NCBI RefSeq assembly: GCF_021922985.1
Contig: NZ_CP040791.1
Location: 1-37,356, forward strand
Direction: 5' to 3'
Source of the DNA: Clavibacter michiganensis subsp. tessellarius
Lineage (GTDB): Bacteria; Actinomycetota; Actinomycetes; Actinomycetales; Microbacteriaceae
Length of the DNA: 37,356 nt
Shown: positions 10,178 to 18,199 of the stretch, piece after piece
Position numbering within the stretch: position 1 is the stretch's first letter
How the letters are laid out: each line of letters opens with the position of its first letter
Position numbers and translations under genes: made by a program
The notes under the pieces: generated by a model
What the model was told of the DNA's origin: nothing
Databases searched by the model: none
The model's input: the letters and a program-made list of their open reading frames with translations, nothing else

Positions 10178-11385
10178 CGACCACGGCGGATCCGGTCGAC
10201 GCCATCCGCCAGGCCCGCGCGCTCCTCAAGCGCCAGCGGTACCGCACCCTGCTCGTGGACGACGCGTCGGCGGCGGGCGGCGTCCTCTCCGTGTCGGCCG
10301 AGCGCGGCTACCTGCGCGAGACCGGCAACCTCGTGTTCCACTCGGCGCTGGTGGGGATCCTCGTCACGGTCGGCATCGGCGGCGGCTTCGGCTACTCCGG
10401 GCAGAAGGTGCTCGTCGAGGGCCAGTCGTTCGTCAACACGCTCTCGACCTTCGACTCGTTCAACCCCGGCCGGTTCTTCGACGACTCCTCGCTCACCCCG
10501 TACCGCGTGAAGCTCGACGCGCTGCACGTCGAGTACGAGCAGGAGAACCCGAACGCCATCGGGCAGCCGCTCGACTTCACGGCCGACGTCACCGCCGACG
10601 TGCCCGGCGGCCAGCCGCAGGACCGCGAGGTCAAGGTCAACGACCCGCTCGCCATCGGCGGCACCGACATGTACCTGCTCGGCAACGGGTACGCGCCGCA
10701 CGTGACCGTGCGCGACCCCGAGGGGAAGAGCGTCTACAGCGCGGACGTGCCGTTCCTGCCGCAGGACGCGAAGCTGAAGTCCCTCGGCGTCGTGAAGGTC
10801 CCGGACGGACTGCGCGAGCAGGTGGGCATGATCGGCTTCTTCTACCCGACGCTCGACGACTCCCGGACGCCGTTCACGTCCTCCTACCCGGATCTCGACG
10901 ACCCCGTGCTGACGCTGAACGTCTACACCGGCGACCTCGGGATCAACACGGGAGTGCCCACCTCCGTCTACACGCTCCAGGTCGACACGCTGACCCAGCT
11001 CACGGGCGGGCAGACGGGGGTCCAGGGCCTCCGGATGGCCCCGGGCCAGACCGTCGACCTGCCGGACGGGCTCGGCACCGTCACCCTCGACTCCGTCCCG
11101 CGCTTCGTCTCGTTCGACGTGCACCACGACCCGACGCAGGGCTGGGTGCTGCTCTTCGCCATCCTGATCCTCGGCGGCCTGCTCACGTCCCTCTTCGTGC
11201 CGCGTCGGCGCGTGTGGGTCAAGGCCGTGCCGCAGGCGGACGGATCCACCACCCTCGAGTACGCGGGCCTGGCCCGCGGCGAGGACCCCACGCTGGAGGC
11301 CGCGGTCGCGGCCCTGGCGGACAAGCACGCGTCCGGCCTCGCGCCGGGCGCGATGTCAGAAGCGGAAGTTAGGCTCCCCTCGTGA
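10178..11385 (+). CDS. resB: ResB, cytochrome c biogenesis, copy B: C-terminal part, truncated by fold-back
   Basis: ResB is the membrane partner of CcsB in System II cytochrome c maturation, acting on the outer face of the membrane. Visible parts, from the joint: TTADPVDAIRQARALLKRQRYRT (cytoplasmic), a membrane helix after RETGNLVFHSALV with a candidate haem-related His, about 270 residues of extracytoplasmic domain, and a final helix (WVLLFAILILGGLLTSLFV) preceded by VHHDP and followed by a basic tail. About 400 residues are present, and the N-terminal helices are lost at 10177|10178. An upstream frame open from 10006 is chimeric and should not be used as the start. The stop TGA overlaps the ccsB start GTG in GTGA, indicating translational coupling. 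Confidence 0.85.
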
Positions 11386-12380
11386 ACACGGCCATGCTCG
11401 ACGACGTCTCCCTCATCGCGCTCCTCGTCGCGATGGGCCTCTACGCGGCCGCATTCATCGCGTTCGCCCTCGACCTCGCCCGCCGCTCGGCGCTCGTGGC
11501 CGACGCGGCCACCGCGCGGCAGCCCTCCGCCGTCGGCGCCACCGCGGCCCGCCGGGGCGGCACCGCCACCCTCGAGCGCCAGCCCGCCTCCTCCGGTCCG
11601 GACGCGCCCGTCGCAGCCGGCCGGTCGATCAGCCTCAACGTGGCCATGGTGATGCTCGTCGTCGGCTTCGTGGTGCACGCCGTCGCCACCGTGCTCCGCG
11701 GCCTCGCGGCCTCCCGGGTGCCGTGGGCGAACATGTACGAGTTCGCCATGACGGGCACGCTGCTCATCCTCAGCGTCTACCTCATCGTGCTCACGCGCCG
11801 CGACCTGCGCTTCCTCGGCACGTTCGTCACCGGGCTCATCCTCATCCTGCTCGGCATCGCCGTGGTCCAGTACCGCGTCGAGGTGTCGCCGCTGCCGCCG
11901 TCGCTGCAGTCGTACTGGCTCGTGATCCACGTCTTCGTCGCCGCCCTCGGCACCGGGTTCTTCGCGCTCGCCTTCGCGCTCTCGGGCGTGCAGCTGCTGC
12001 AGTTCCGGCGCGAGTCGCTCGCCGCCGACGCGCAGGCCGTGAAGATGCGCTTCCTCGCGACGCTGCCCGACTCCGTCACGCTGGAGTCGATGGCGTACCG
12101 CCTCAACATCGTGGGCTTCATCTTCTGGACCTTCACGCTCATGGCCGGCGCCATCTGGGCCGAGCGCGCATGGGGTCGCTACTGGGGGTGGGACACCAAG
12201 GAGGTCTGGACCTTCATCATCTGGGTGCTCTACGCCGGGTACATCCACGCGCGGGCCACGCGCGGTTGGCGTGGGTCGCGGTCGGCGTGGCTGGCCATCA
12301 TCGGGTTTTCCGCCGTCATGTTCAACTTCGGCGTCGTGAACGTGTTCTTCAAGGGCCTGCACACCTACAGCGGCCTGTAG
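11382..12380 (+). CDS. ccsB: Cytochrome c biogenesis protein CcsB/ResC
   Basis: This is the haem-handling subunit of the System II cytochrome c synthetase, an integral membrane protein of 332 residues. Several hydrophobic helices are visible, and the hallmark tryptophan-rich haem loop is at about 266-278 (WGRYWGWDTKEVW). Conserved histidines expected to ligate haem lie in VVHAVATVLRGL, in LVIHVF, in AGYIHAR and near the C terminus in GLHTYSGL. The WANMYEF segment is also typical. The GTG start overlaps the resB stop by four bases. An Ala/Arg-rich stretch at about residues 35-75 is probably a cytoplasmic linker. The gene is convergent with menC, with 40 bp between the stops. Confidence 0.93.
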   Translation: MNTAMLDDVSLIALLVAMGLYAAAFIAFALDLARRSALVADAATARQPSAVGATAARRGGTATLERQPASSGPDAPVAAGRSISLNVAMVMLVVGFVVHAVATVLRGLAASRVPWANMYEFAMTGTLLILSVYLIVLTRRDLRFLGTFVTGLILILLGIAVVQYRVEVSPLPPSLQSYWLVIHVFVAALGTGFFALAFALSGVQLLQFRRESLAADAQAVKMRFLATLPDSVTLESMAYRLNIVGFIFWTFTLMAGAIWAERAWGRYWGWDTKEVWTFIIWVLYAGYIHARATRGWRGSRSAWLAIIGFSAVMFNFGVVNVFFKGLHTYSGL

Positions 12381-12420
12381 GCCCGCGGCCGCTCGAGCTC
12401 GGTCGACCGCCTCGGCGGGT
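12381..12420. terminator. Short GC-rich convergent spacer between ccsB and menC
   Basis: The 40-bp gap between two convergent stops is entirely G+C-rich and begins and ends with complementary CCCGC and GCGGG, with a CGGTCGACCG palindrome inside. It could fold and end transcription from both sides, but there is no T run and the call is tentative. The mirror copy is 7829-7868. Confidence 0.35.
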
Positions 12421-13407
12421 TCAGCCGCGCGTCGCGAGCACGGCGTGCGTGCGGCGGATCCGGTCGAGCCACCAGTCGCGGCGGTCCGGGTCCGCGGCGT
12501 GCGCGTCGAGGAGCCGGGCGTCCGGCGTCACCCGGCGCACCGGGATCCGGCCGTCGACCGGCAGGAGCGGCTCCGCCACGACGTCCTCCACGAAGAGCGA
12601 CACCGTGCCGAGCCCGCAGTCGTGCGGCAGGTCGGGGATCGCGGCCGCGAGGTGCGCGGCCATGGAGATGCCGACGCTCGTGTCGAGCGCGCTGGACACG
12701 ACCACGGGCAGGCCCGCGTCGCGCGTGATGCCGAGCGCGCGGTGGATCCCACCGAGTGGCTGCGCCTTGATGACCAGCAGGTCCGCGGCGCCGGCGCGCG
12801 CCACCCGCAACGGGTCCTCGGCCTTGCGGACGCTCTCGTCGGCGGCGACGGGCACGCCGAGGTGGCGGATCCGGTCGCGCAGCTCCGCGAGCTCCTCCAC
12901 CGACGCGCAGGGCTGCTCCACGTACTCGAGGTCGTGCTCGGCGAGGGCGTGGATCGCGTGCTCGGCCTCGTCGACCTTCCAGGCCGCGTTCGCGTCGATG
13001 CGCACGCGGCCCTCGGGGCCCAGCAGGCGGCGCACCTCGGCGACGCGCGCCACGTCGTCCGCGAGCACGGTGCCATGCTCGGCCACCTTGACCTTCGCGG
13101 TGCGGCAGCCGGGGAACCGGGCCAGCACCTCGGCCACGCGCGACCCCTTCACGGCCGGGATCGTCGCGTTCACGAGCACGTGGTCGCGGAGGGGCGCGGG
13201 CGGCGCGGTCCAGCCGAAGTCGATCGCGGCCTCCAGCCAGGCGGCGGACTCGGCGTCGTCGTACTCGACGAACGGCGAGAACTCGGTCCAGCCGAGCGGA
13301 CCCTCGATCAGCACGGCCTCGCGCACGTCGAGGCCGCGGAAGCGCGTGCGGAGGGGGAGGGCGACGACGCGGGCCGTGGCGAGGAGGTCGTCGATCGCGG
13401 GGAGCAT
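12421..13407 (-). CDS. menC: o-Succinylbenzoate synthase MenC
   Basis: MenC dehydrates SHCHC to o-succinylbenzoate in menaquinone synthesis and belongs to the enolase superfamily. The 328-residue product shows the expected order of active-site elements: the lysine pair in RTAKVKVAEHG, the first metal-ligand Asp in RIDANAAW, the Glu in YVEQPCAS, the Asp in VAADESVRK, and the second catalytic Lys in LVIKAQPLGG. I chose the ATG complementary to 13405-13407 (MLPAIDDLL). The frame is open for 52 more codons, but that stretch overlaps divergent menB and has no family resemblance. The gene is divergent from menB with a 76-bp gap that must hold both promoters. Confidence 0.9.
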   Translation of the reverse strand: MLPAIDDLLATARVVALPLRTRFRGLDVREAVLIEGPLGWTEFSPFVEYDDAESAAWLEAAIDFGWTAPPAPLRDHVLVNATIPAVKGSRVAEVLARFPGCRTAKVKVAEHGTVLADDVARVAEVRRLLGPEGRVRIDANAAWKVDEAEHAIHALAEHDLEYVEQPCASVEELAELRDRIRHLGVPVAADESVRKAEDPLRVARAGAADLLVIKAQPLGGIHRALGITRDAGLPVVVSSALDTSVGISMAAHLAAAIPDLPHDCGLGTVSLFVEDVVAEPLLPVDGRIPVRRVTPDARLLDAHAADPDRRDWWLDRIRRTHAVLATRG

Positions 13408-13483
13408 GGGTCCAGCCTCGCACCCGCGGACCGCGACGGCCCGCCCGCGGTCGGCCCGGCACCCGGCGCCTAGGCTGGGCGTC

Positions 13484-14395
13484 ATGGTGAAGCAGGTCTC
13501 CGACATCCTCGATCCCACCCGCTGGCGCGACGTGCCCCTCGCGGAGGGCTTCACCGACGTCACCTACCACCACGACCTCTCGGGGCGGATCGCGCGCATC
13601 GCGTTCGACCGGCCGGAGGTGCGCAACGCCTTCCGCCCGCGCACGGTCGACGAGCTGTACCAGGCGCTCGACGACGCCCGGCAGGATCCGCGCATCGGCG
13701 TCGTGCTCCTCACCGGCAACGGCCCGAGCCCGAAGGACGGCGGCTGGGCGTTCTGCAGCGGCGGCGACCAGCGCATCCGCGGGCGCGACGGCTACAAGTA
13801 CGCCGACGGCGAGACCGCCGAGGGCGTCGACCCGGCGCGTGCCGGGCGCCTCCACATCCTCGAGGTCCAGCGCCTCATCCGCTTCATGCCCAAGGTCGTG
13901 ATCGCGGTCGTCCCCGGCTGGGCGGCCGGCGGCGGGCACTCGCTGCACGTCGTCTGCGACCTCACCATCGCGTCGGCGGAGCACGGCCGCTTCAAGCAGA
14001 CCGACGCCGACGTCGGGTCGTTCGACGGCGGGTACGGATCCGCCTACTTCGCCCGCCAGGTCGGCCAGAAGGCCGCGCGCGAGGTGTTCTTCCTGGCGGA
14101 GGAGCACAGCGCCCAGCGCATGTACGAGATGGGCGCCGTGAACCGCGTCGTGCCGCACGCCGAGCTCGAGGCGACGGCGCTGGACTGGGCGGAGACGATC
14201 CTCGGGAAGTCGCCCACCGCGATCCGCATGCTCAAGTACGCCTTCAACGCGGTGGACGACGGCATGGTCGGCCAGCAGGTGTTCGCGGGCGAGGCCACGC
14301 GCCTCGCCTACGGCACCGACGAGGCCGTCGAGGGCCGCGACTCCTTCCTCGAGAAGCGCGCGCCCGACTGGTCGCCGTTCCCGTGGCAGTTCTGA
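13484..14395 (+). CDS. menB: 1,4-dihydroxy-2-naphthoyl-CoA synthase MenB
   Basis: MenB is a crotonase-fold enzyme that closes the naphthoquinone ring on o-succinylbenzoyl-CoA. The 303-residue product, near the usual family length, has the oxyanion-hole regions WAFCSGGDQRIRG and GWAAGGGHSLHVVCD, followed by DADVGSFDGGYGSAYFARQVG and the C-terminal signature of the family ending in PDWSPFPWQF. The ATG at 13484 is the first in frame. menE follows after 19 bases, consistent with one transcript. The adjacent divergent menC supplies the preceding step. Confidence 0.94.
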   Translation: MVKQVSDILDPTRWRDVPLAEGFTDVTYHHDLSGRIARIAFDRPEVRNAFRPRTVDELYQALDDARQDPRIGVVLLTGNGPSPKDGGWAFCSGGDQRIRGRDGYKYADGETAEGVDPARAGRLHILEVQRLIRFMPKVVIAVVPGWAAGGGHSLHVVCDLTIASAEHGRFKQTDADVGSFDGGYGSAYFARQVGQKAAREVFFLAEEHSAQRMYEMGAVNRVVPHAELEATALDWAETILGKSPTAIRMLKYAFNAVDDGMVGQQVFAGEATRLAYGTDEAVEGRDSFLEKRAPDWSPFPWQF

Positions 14396-14414
14396 TCCGC
14401 GCGGCAGCGCTCCC

Positions 14415-15599
14415 GTGAGGCGCCTCGAGCGGCTCACCGCGTCCGGCGCCGACGTCGTGCCCCTCCTCCGCGCCGCGCTCGCGGGGGACGGCCCGGCGCT
14501 GCTCGCGCGCCCGGTGGACGCGCCCGCGGCCGTCGGGGATCCGCCGCCGGTCGAGGTCGAGCGACGCGTCGCGCTCGTGGTCGAGACCTCCGGCACCACC
14601 TCCCGGCCCAAGCGCGTGGCCCTGTCGTCGGATGCGCTGCTGGCGAGCGCCGCCGCGTCGCAGACCGCGCTCGGGGCGCCCGGGCAGTGGATCCTCGCGC
14701 TGCCCACCCACTACATCGCCGGCCTGCAGGTGCTCGTGCGCTCGATCGCGGCGGGCACGGCACCGGCGGTCCTCGCGCCCGGCAGCTTCGACCCGCGCGC
14801 CTTCGCGGACCTGGCCGCGTCGATGGACGCGCGCCTCGCCCGGTACACGTCGCTCGTGCCGACGCAGCTGCACCGGCTGGTCGAGGCGGCGGACGGCGGC
14901 GCAGCGGGGGACGACGCCCGCCGCGTCCGCGACGCCGTCCGCCGCCTCGACGCGATCCTCGTCGGCGGGCAGGCCACGCCCCCGCACCTCGTCGACCGGG
15001 CCGCCGCGCTCGGCTGGCGCGTGGTGCGCACCTACGGATCCAGCGAGACCGCCGGCGGCTGCGTGTACGACGGCGTGCCGGTCGCGACGGCCGAGGTCGC
15101 CGTCGTCGACGGCCAGGTCGAGCTCGCCGGCCCGATGCTCGCGGAGGGCTACCTGGGCGACCCCGGCGCCACCGAAGCGGCGTTCGGCGAGCACGACGGC
15201 CGCCGCTGGTACCGCACGGGCGACGGCGGCGCGCTCGTCGACGGCGTGCTGCGGATCACCGGGCGGCTCGACGACGTCGTGATCTCCGGCGGCGAGAAGC
15301 TGCGGCTGGCCGCGGTCGAGGAGGCGGTGCGCTCGCTCGCGGCGTGGGACGCGCGCCTCGGCGAGGCCGTCGCGGTGCCCGGCGAGCACGCGGGGTGGGG
15401 CCAGCGTCCGGTGGTGTTCGTGCTGGGCGCGGTGGATCCTCAGCTCGCCGAGCGCGTGCGCCGCGAGCTGGCCGCGCGCCTCGGTCGCGTCGCCGGGTCG
15501 ACCGCCGTGCGCGGGATCCCGGAGATGCCGACGCTGCCGTCCGGCAAGCCCGACCGGCGCGCGCTCCGGGCCCTGGCCGACGCGCATCCGGCCGCCTGA
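14415..15599 (+). CDS. menE: o-Succinylbenzoate-CoA ligase MenE
   Basis: MenE is an ATP-dependent adenylating enzyme that activates o-succinylbenzoate to its CoA thioester, the substrate for MenB. The motifs of the AMP-binding family are present in order: the phosphate-binding loop VVETSGTTSRPKRVAL (about residues 55-70), TYGSSETAGG, YRTGDGG, the hinge RLDDVVISGGEKLR, and the C-terminal lysine region LPSGKPDRRALRAL. At 394 residues it is shorter than many acyl-CoA ligases, as is common for actinobacterial MenE. It starts at GTG and ends at a strong hairpin shared with the convergent csbD-like gene. Confidence 0.9.
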   Translation: MRRLERLTASGADVVPLLRAALAGDGPALLARPVDAPAAVGDPPPVEVERRVALVVETSGTTSRPKRVALSSDALLASAAASQTALGAPGQWILALPTHYIAGLQVLVRSIAAGTAPAVLAPGSFDPRAFADLAASMDARLARYTSLVPTQLHRLVEAADGGAAGDDARRVRDAVRRLDAILVGGQATPPHLVDRAAALGWRVVRTYGSSETAGGCVYDGVPVATAEVAVVDGQVELAGPMLAEGYLGDPGATEAAFGEHDGRRWYRTGDGGALVDGVLRITGRLDDVVISGGEKLRLAAVEEAVRSLAAWDARLGEAVAVPGEHAGWGQRPVVFVLGAVDPQLAERVRRELAARLGRVAGSTAVRGIPEMPTLPSGKPDRRALRALADAHPAA

Positions 15600-15627
15600 G
15601 GCACCGCGGCCCCGCGCCCGGGCATGA

Positions 15628-15660
15628 CGAGGGGCCGGATGCTCGGCACCCGGCCCCTCG
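15628..15660. terminator. Bidirectional hairpin terminator between menE and csbD-like gene
   Basis: This is a perfect 11-bp stem (CGAGGGGCCGG with its complement) and an 11-nt loop, located between the convergent stops at 15599 and 15691. A second perfect 16-bp palindrome (GGAGGGACGTCCCTCC) lies at 15668-15683, just past the csbD-like stop. There is no long T run on either side, which is usual in very GC-rich actinobacteria. Confidence 0.72.
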
Positions 15661-15690
15661 CCTCTCAGGAGGGACGTCCCTCCGGAACTC

Positions 15691-15864
15691 TTACTTCTTG
15701 AAGACGTCCTTCACGTTCTCGCCGGCCTGCTTGGCGCTTGCCCCGGCCTGCTCCGCTTCGCCTTCGGCGACCTTGCTGTCGTCGCCGGTCAGCTTCCCGA
15801 AGGCCTCCTCGGCCTTCCCCGCGAGCTTCTCGCCGGTGTTCTGGGCCTTGTCGTCCGCACTCAT
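15691..15864 (-). CDS. CsbD-like stress-response protein (57 aa)
   Basis: This is a small hydrophilic protein rich in Lys, Ala, Glu and Gly, with the CsbD-family pattern GEKLAGKAEEAFGKLTGDD followed by a second amphipathic repeat ending in VKDVFKK. CsbD-family proteins are general-stress proteins of unknown biochemistry. The start is well supported by AAGGAG five bases upstream of the ATG. It is transcribed alone, away from the small membrane protein, and ends at the hairpin at 15628-15660. The upstream region holds the 19-bp inverted repeat, a candidate control element. Confidence 0.8.
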   Translation of the reverse strand: MSADDKAQNTGEKLAGKAEEAFGKLTGDDSKVAEGEAEQAGASAKQAGENVKDVFKK

Positions 15865-15951
15865 GGGCGCTCCTTCGTTCGGTGGATGTGACGTCTCCGA
15901 CGCTACGCCGGTCGGGCGCGGGCGTCACCCGGCTCACACCGGACGCTCGGG

Positions 15952-16008
15952 CGGGCGGATCCGGCCGGCCCGTCCGACAGCGCGAGCCCGGCCGGCCGGA
16001 TCCGCCCG
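15952..16008. promoter_or_regulatory. 57-bp element: 19-bp perfect inverted repeat in divergent intergenic region
   Basis: The arms at 15952-15970 and 15990-16008 are exact reverse complements over 19 bp, with a 19-nt spacer. Each arm has the core GCGGATCCGGCCGGCC. The element lies between the divergent csbD-like start (15864) and the small membrane protein start (16033), only 24 bp from the latter. It may be an operator for a dimeric regulator, a cruciform, or an attenuating hairpin in the plus-strand transcript. No family can be named from the sequence. Confidence 0.6.
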
Positions 16009-16032
16009 ACGGCCGCATGGGAGGATGGGCGC

Positions 16033-16389
16033 ATGGCGACCCGCACCCCCGACGCGCGCGCGAAGGGCCTCCTCTCCTGGCTGATCCTCGCGGTCGGCGT
16101 CGTCATCGCCGGCTTCACCGTGGCCATCCTCGTCGCCGCGATCGAGGCCGACGGGGTCGGCGAGGTCACCGGCACGCTCGTCGCGGGCGCCGTCGCGACG
16201 GTCGCGGCCGTGCTCGCCTTCGTGGACCAGCGGCGGAAGGTGCGCGCCACGCGCGCGGCCGAGCTGGCGGCGCGAGCGGATCCGACCGCATCGCGTGCGG
16301 GCGACGACGCCACCGCCGCCGCCGGGCCGACGGACCCCGCGGATCCGGCCCGCCCCTCCGCCGACGGGGACGCACCGCTCAGTCGATGA
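16033..16389 (+). CDS. Small membrane protein of unknown function (118 aa)
   Basis: I do not recognise a named family. There are two hydrophobic segments: residues about 13-37 (LLSWLILAVGVVIAGFTVAILVAAI) and about 44-65 (VTGTLVAGAVATVAAVLAFV). A basic stretch (DQRRKVRATRAAELAARA) and a disordered Ala/Pro/Asp-rich tail of about 35 residues follow. The topology is probably a two-helix hairpin with a cytoplasmic tail. It starts at ATG 16033. Its 3' end overlaps the stop of the convergent Nudix gene by 11 nt. Confidence 0.65.
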   Translation: MATRTPDARAKGLLSWLILAVGVVIAGFTVAILVAAIEADGVGEVTGTLVAGAVATVAAVLAFVDQRRKVRATRAAELAARADPTASRAGDDATAAAGPTDPADPARPSADGDAPLSR

Positions 16390-16924
16390 GCCGGAGCGCC
16401 ACCAGGCGCTCCAGGGCCGCCTGCCCGGCGGGCGGGCAGCGGTCGGCGTCCGCGGACCCCACGAGCTCGAGCTCGGCGACCTCGCCCGAGGCGACGGGCT
16501 CCTGCTCGCGGTCCCGCGGCTCCGCCCGGTAGACGGTCATGCTCACGAGGCGTCCGGCGTGCACGCCGTGGGCGTCGGCGAGGACCGTGAAGAGGTCCTC
16601 GACGGTCGCGGGGTCGATGTCGAGCCCGACCTCCTCGGCGGCCTCGCGCATCAGCGCCTGCCGCGCGCCCTCGCCCGGCTCGATCTTGCCGCCGGGCAGG
16701 TAGAGCACGTCCTGGCCCTCGACGCGCACCATCAGCACCCGCCGGTCGCGGATGAGGGCCAGCGCGGAGACGCGCAGCGGCCGCTCGGAGGCGGCGCGGA
16801 GCGGGTCGTCGGATGCGGGGCCGTCGGGGCCGTCCGGCTGATCGAGGTCGTCGTCGTCATCGTCGTCATCGTCGTCGATGACGGGGAGGACGGGTCGACG
16901 GGCCGGGTCGGGGGTCGAGGTCAC
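16379..16924 (-). CDS. Nudix hydrolase with N-terminal poly-aspartate tract
   Basis: Nudix proteins hydrolyse nucleoside diphosphates linked to another group; the substrate cannot be told here. The Nudix box G-x5-E-x7-R-E-x2-E-E-x-G is complete, from GGKIEPGEGARQALMREAA to EEVGL, at about residues 80-103 of 181. The first 50 residues are low-complexity and acidic, including ten consecutive Asp coded by a GAC/GAT repeat, and are probably disordered. It starts at GTG seven bases after the GNAT 2 stop, so it is the last gene of the hemA-GNAT-GNAT-Nudix run. It overlaps the convergent membrane gene by 11 nt. Confidence 0.85.
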   Translation of the reverse strand: MTSTPDPARRPVLPVIDDDDDDDDDDLDQPDGPDGPASDDPLRAASERPLRVSALALIRDRRVLMVRVEGQDVLYLPGGKIEPGEGARQALMREAAEEVGLDIDPATVEDLFTVLADAHGVHAGRLVSMTVYRAEPRDREQEPVASGEVAELELVGSADADRCPPAGQAALERLVALRLID

Positions 16925-16931
16925 GGGTCTC

Positions 16932-17549
16932 CTACAGTCCGTCGAGGCTCGTGCGAGCCGCCCACTCGACGTCGAGCAGGGCGACGACCACGGTATCGGC
17001 CCACGCCCCCTCGACCCACCTGTCGTGCACGAGCAGGGCCTCCCGGCGCATGCCGAGGCGCGTGGCCAGGGCGAGTGCCGCCGCGTCGCGTGCGTCCGCC
17101 CGGGCCGTGACGCGGTGGACGCCGGCCTCCTCGAACAGCAGCTCGAGGATCCGGTCGGCCGCCTCGCCCGCGAGCCCCGCCCCGCGCACGTCCTCGTGCA
17201 GGACGACGCCGAGCTCGGCCTGGCGGGCGGCGGGCTCGCGCAGCCGCGCGTGCGCCTCGCCGACCACGTGGGCGGGTCGCGGACCCTGGGCCGGCAGCTC
17301 CACGGCGAGGGCCAGCCGGTCGCCGACGGCAGCGAGGCGCGTCCAGCCGAGGCGGTCGGCGAGCAGGCGCGCCGCGTCGGGTCGGGCGCCCGTCGGGGTG
17401 CCGGCCAGGTGGCCGCGCGCGCCCGGCGAGGTCGCGTAGGCGTCGACGGCGACCAGGTCGTCGGGCGCGAACGGACGGAGCACGAGGCGGGAGGTGCGGA
17501 TCGGCCCGCGCACGTCGACGGGGCCGATCGCGGGCAGGTCTCCGTGCAC
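16932..17549 (-). CDS. GNAT-family N-acetyltransferase 2
   Basis: This is a RimJ/RimL-type GNAT domain, about 205 residues. It begins with TSRLVLRPFAPDDLVAVDAYA (strand and first helix of the fold). It has an acetyl-CoA loop region LHEDVRGAGLAGEAADRILELLFEEAGVHRV, which is less canonical than its neighbour's, and ends with the late-fold motif ALATRLGMRREALL. It lies 14 bases downstream of GNAT 1 and seven bases upstream of the Nudix gene. The GTG complementary to 17547-17549 is the best start; open sequence extends upstream but overlaps GNAT 1 in another frame. The target (protein N terminus, aminoglycoside or metabolite) is unknown. The similar neighbour suggests tandem duplication and divergence. 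Confidence 0.8.
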   Translation of the reverse strand: MHGDLPAIGPVDVRGPIRTSRLVLRPFAPDDLVAVDAYATSPGARGHLAGTPTGARPDAARLLADRLGWTRLAAVGDRLALAVELPAQGPRPAHVVGEAHARLREPAARQAELGVVLHEDVRGAGLAGEAADRILELLFEEAGVHRVTARADARDAAALALATRLGMRREALLVHDRWVEGAWADTVVVALLDVEWAARTSLDGL

Positions 17550-17563
17550 GATGCGGCTCCGGG

Positions 17564-18199
17564 TCAGGGCGCCGGCGGCGTGGCCGCCCACTCGTCGGCG
17601 AGCACGGCGTAGTAGAGGCTGTCGACCCACTCGCCCTTCACGAGGTGCTCCTCGCGGAAGCGGCCCTCGAGGCGCATGCCGAGGCGCTCGGCCATGCGCG
17701 CGGAGGAGGAGTTGCGGGCGTCGAGCTGCGCGACGACGCGGTGGGCGCCGGCACGCCGGAAGGCGATGTCGATGAGGGCGCGGCTGGCCTCCGTGGCGTA
17801 GCCGCGGCCGGCGAAGTCGGGGTTCATGACCCAGCCCACCTCGAGCTGCCGCGACGGGACGTTGCGGAGGAGGAGCGACACGTCGCCCACCACGCGGCCC
17901 GACGACGCCCGCGGGTTGAGGCTCGGCTCGTCCGGCAGCTCCACGGCGAGGCCGAGGAAGTCGTGGCCCTGCTCGAGGCGGGTCTTGCGGCGGCGGTCGG
18001 CCAGGTGGCGCTTCGAGGCGGCGCGGTCGCGGAGCGGCCAGAACATGTACTCGACCACCTCGCGCCGGCGCTGGATGTCGGCGAAGTCGTCGAGGTCGTC
18101 GGCCGTGTAGGGCCGGAGCACGAGGCGCTCGGTGCGCACCGGATCCGTCATCCGGAGGGGCGCGTCGAGGCGCGGACCGCGGAGGACGCGGGGCCTCAC
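17564..18199 (-). CDS. GNAT-family N-acetyltransferase 1 (RimJ/RimL type), coupled to hemA
   Basis: This 211-residue protein opens its fold with [26 protein letters not shown]. It has the canonical acetyl-CoA pyrophosphate loop in [19 protein letters not shown] and the late motif [23 protein letters not shown] prefer the GTG complementary to 18197-18199 because it overlaps the hemA stop as GTGA and has GAGGCGG about ten bases upstream. The ATG at 18151 ([10 protein letters not shown]) is an alternative giving 195 residues. Transfer of an acetyl group to an amine is the family reaction; the substrate is unknown, and coupling to hemA is not evidence of a haem role. Confidence 0.85.
   Translation of the reverse strand: MRPRVLRGPRLDAPLRMTDPVRTERLVLRPYTADDLDDFADIQRRREVVEYMFWPLRDRAASKRHLADRRRKTRLEQGHDFLGLAVELPDEPSLNPRASSGRVVGDVSLLLRNVPSRQLEVGWVMNPDFAGRGYATEASRALIDIAFRRAGAHRVVAQLDARNSSSARMAERLGMRLEGRFREEHLVKGEWVDSLYYAVLADEWAATPPAP

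Noticed and set aside
8881..11372. Mirror-image 815-codon open frames on both strands around 10126
   Set aside because: They are chimeric frames created by the palindrome; each runs antisense through resB and then into reversed resB. The protein content is Arg/Pro/Ala-rich and typical of antisense frames in high-GC DNA.
12381..12420. Cluster of rare-cutter sites (SacII, NotI, XhoI, SacI, SalI) resembling a cloning polylinker
   Set aside because: It lies exactly between two convergent native stops and occurs in both copies with no vector sequence nearby. Overlapping GC palindromes in a GC-rich spacer explain it.
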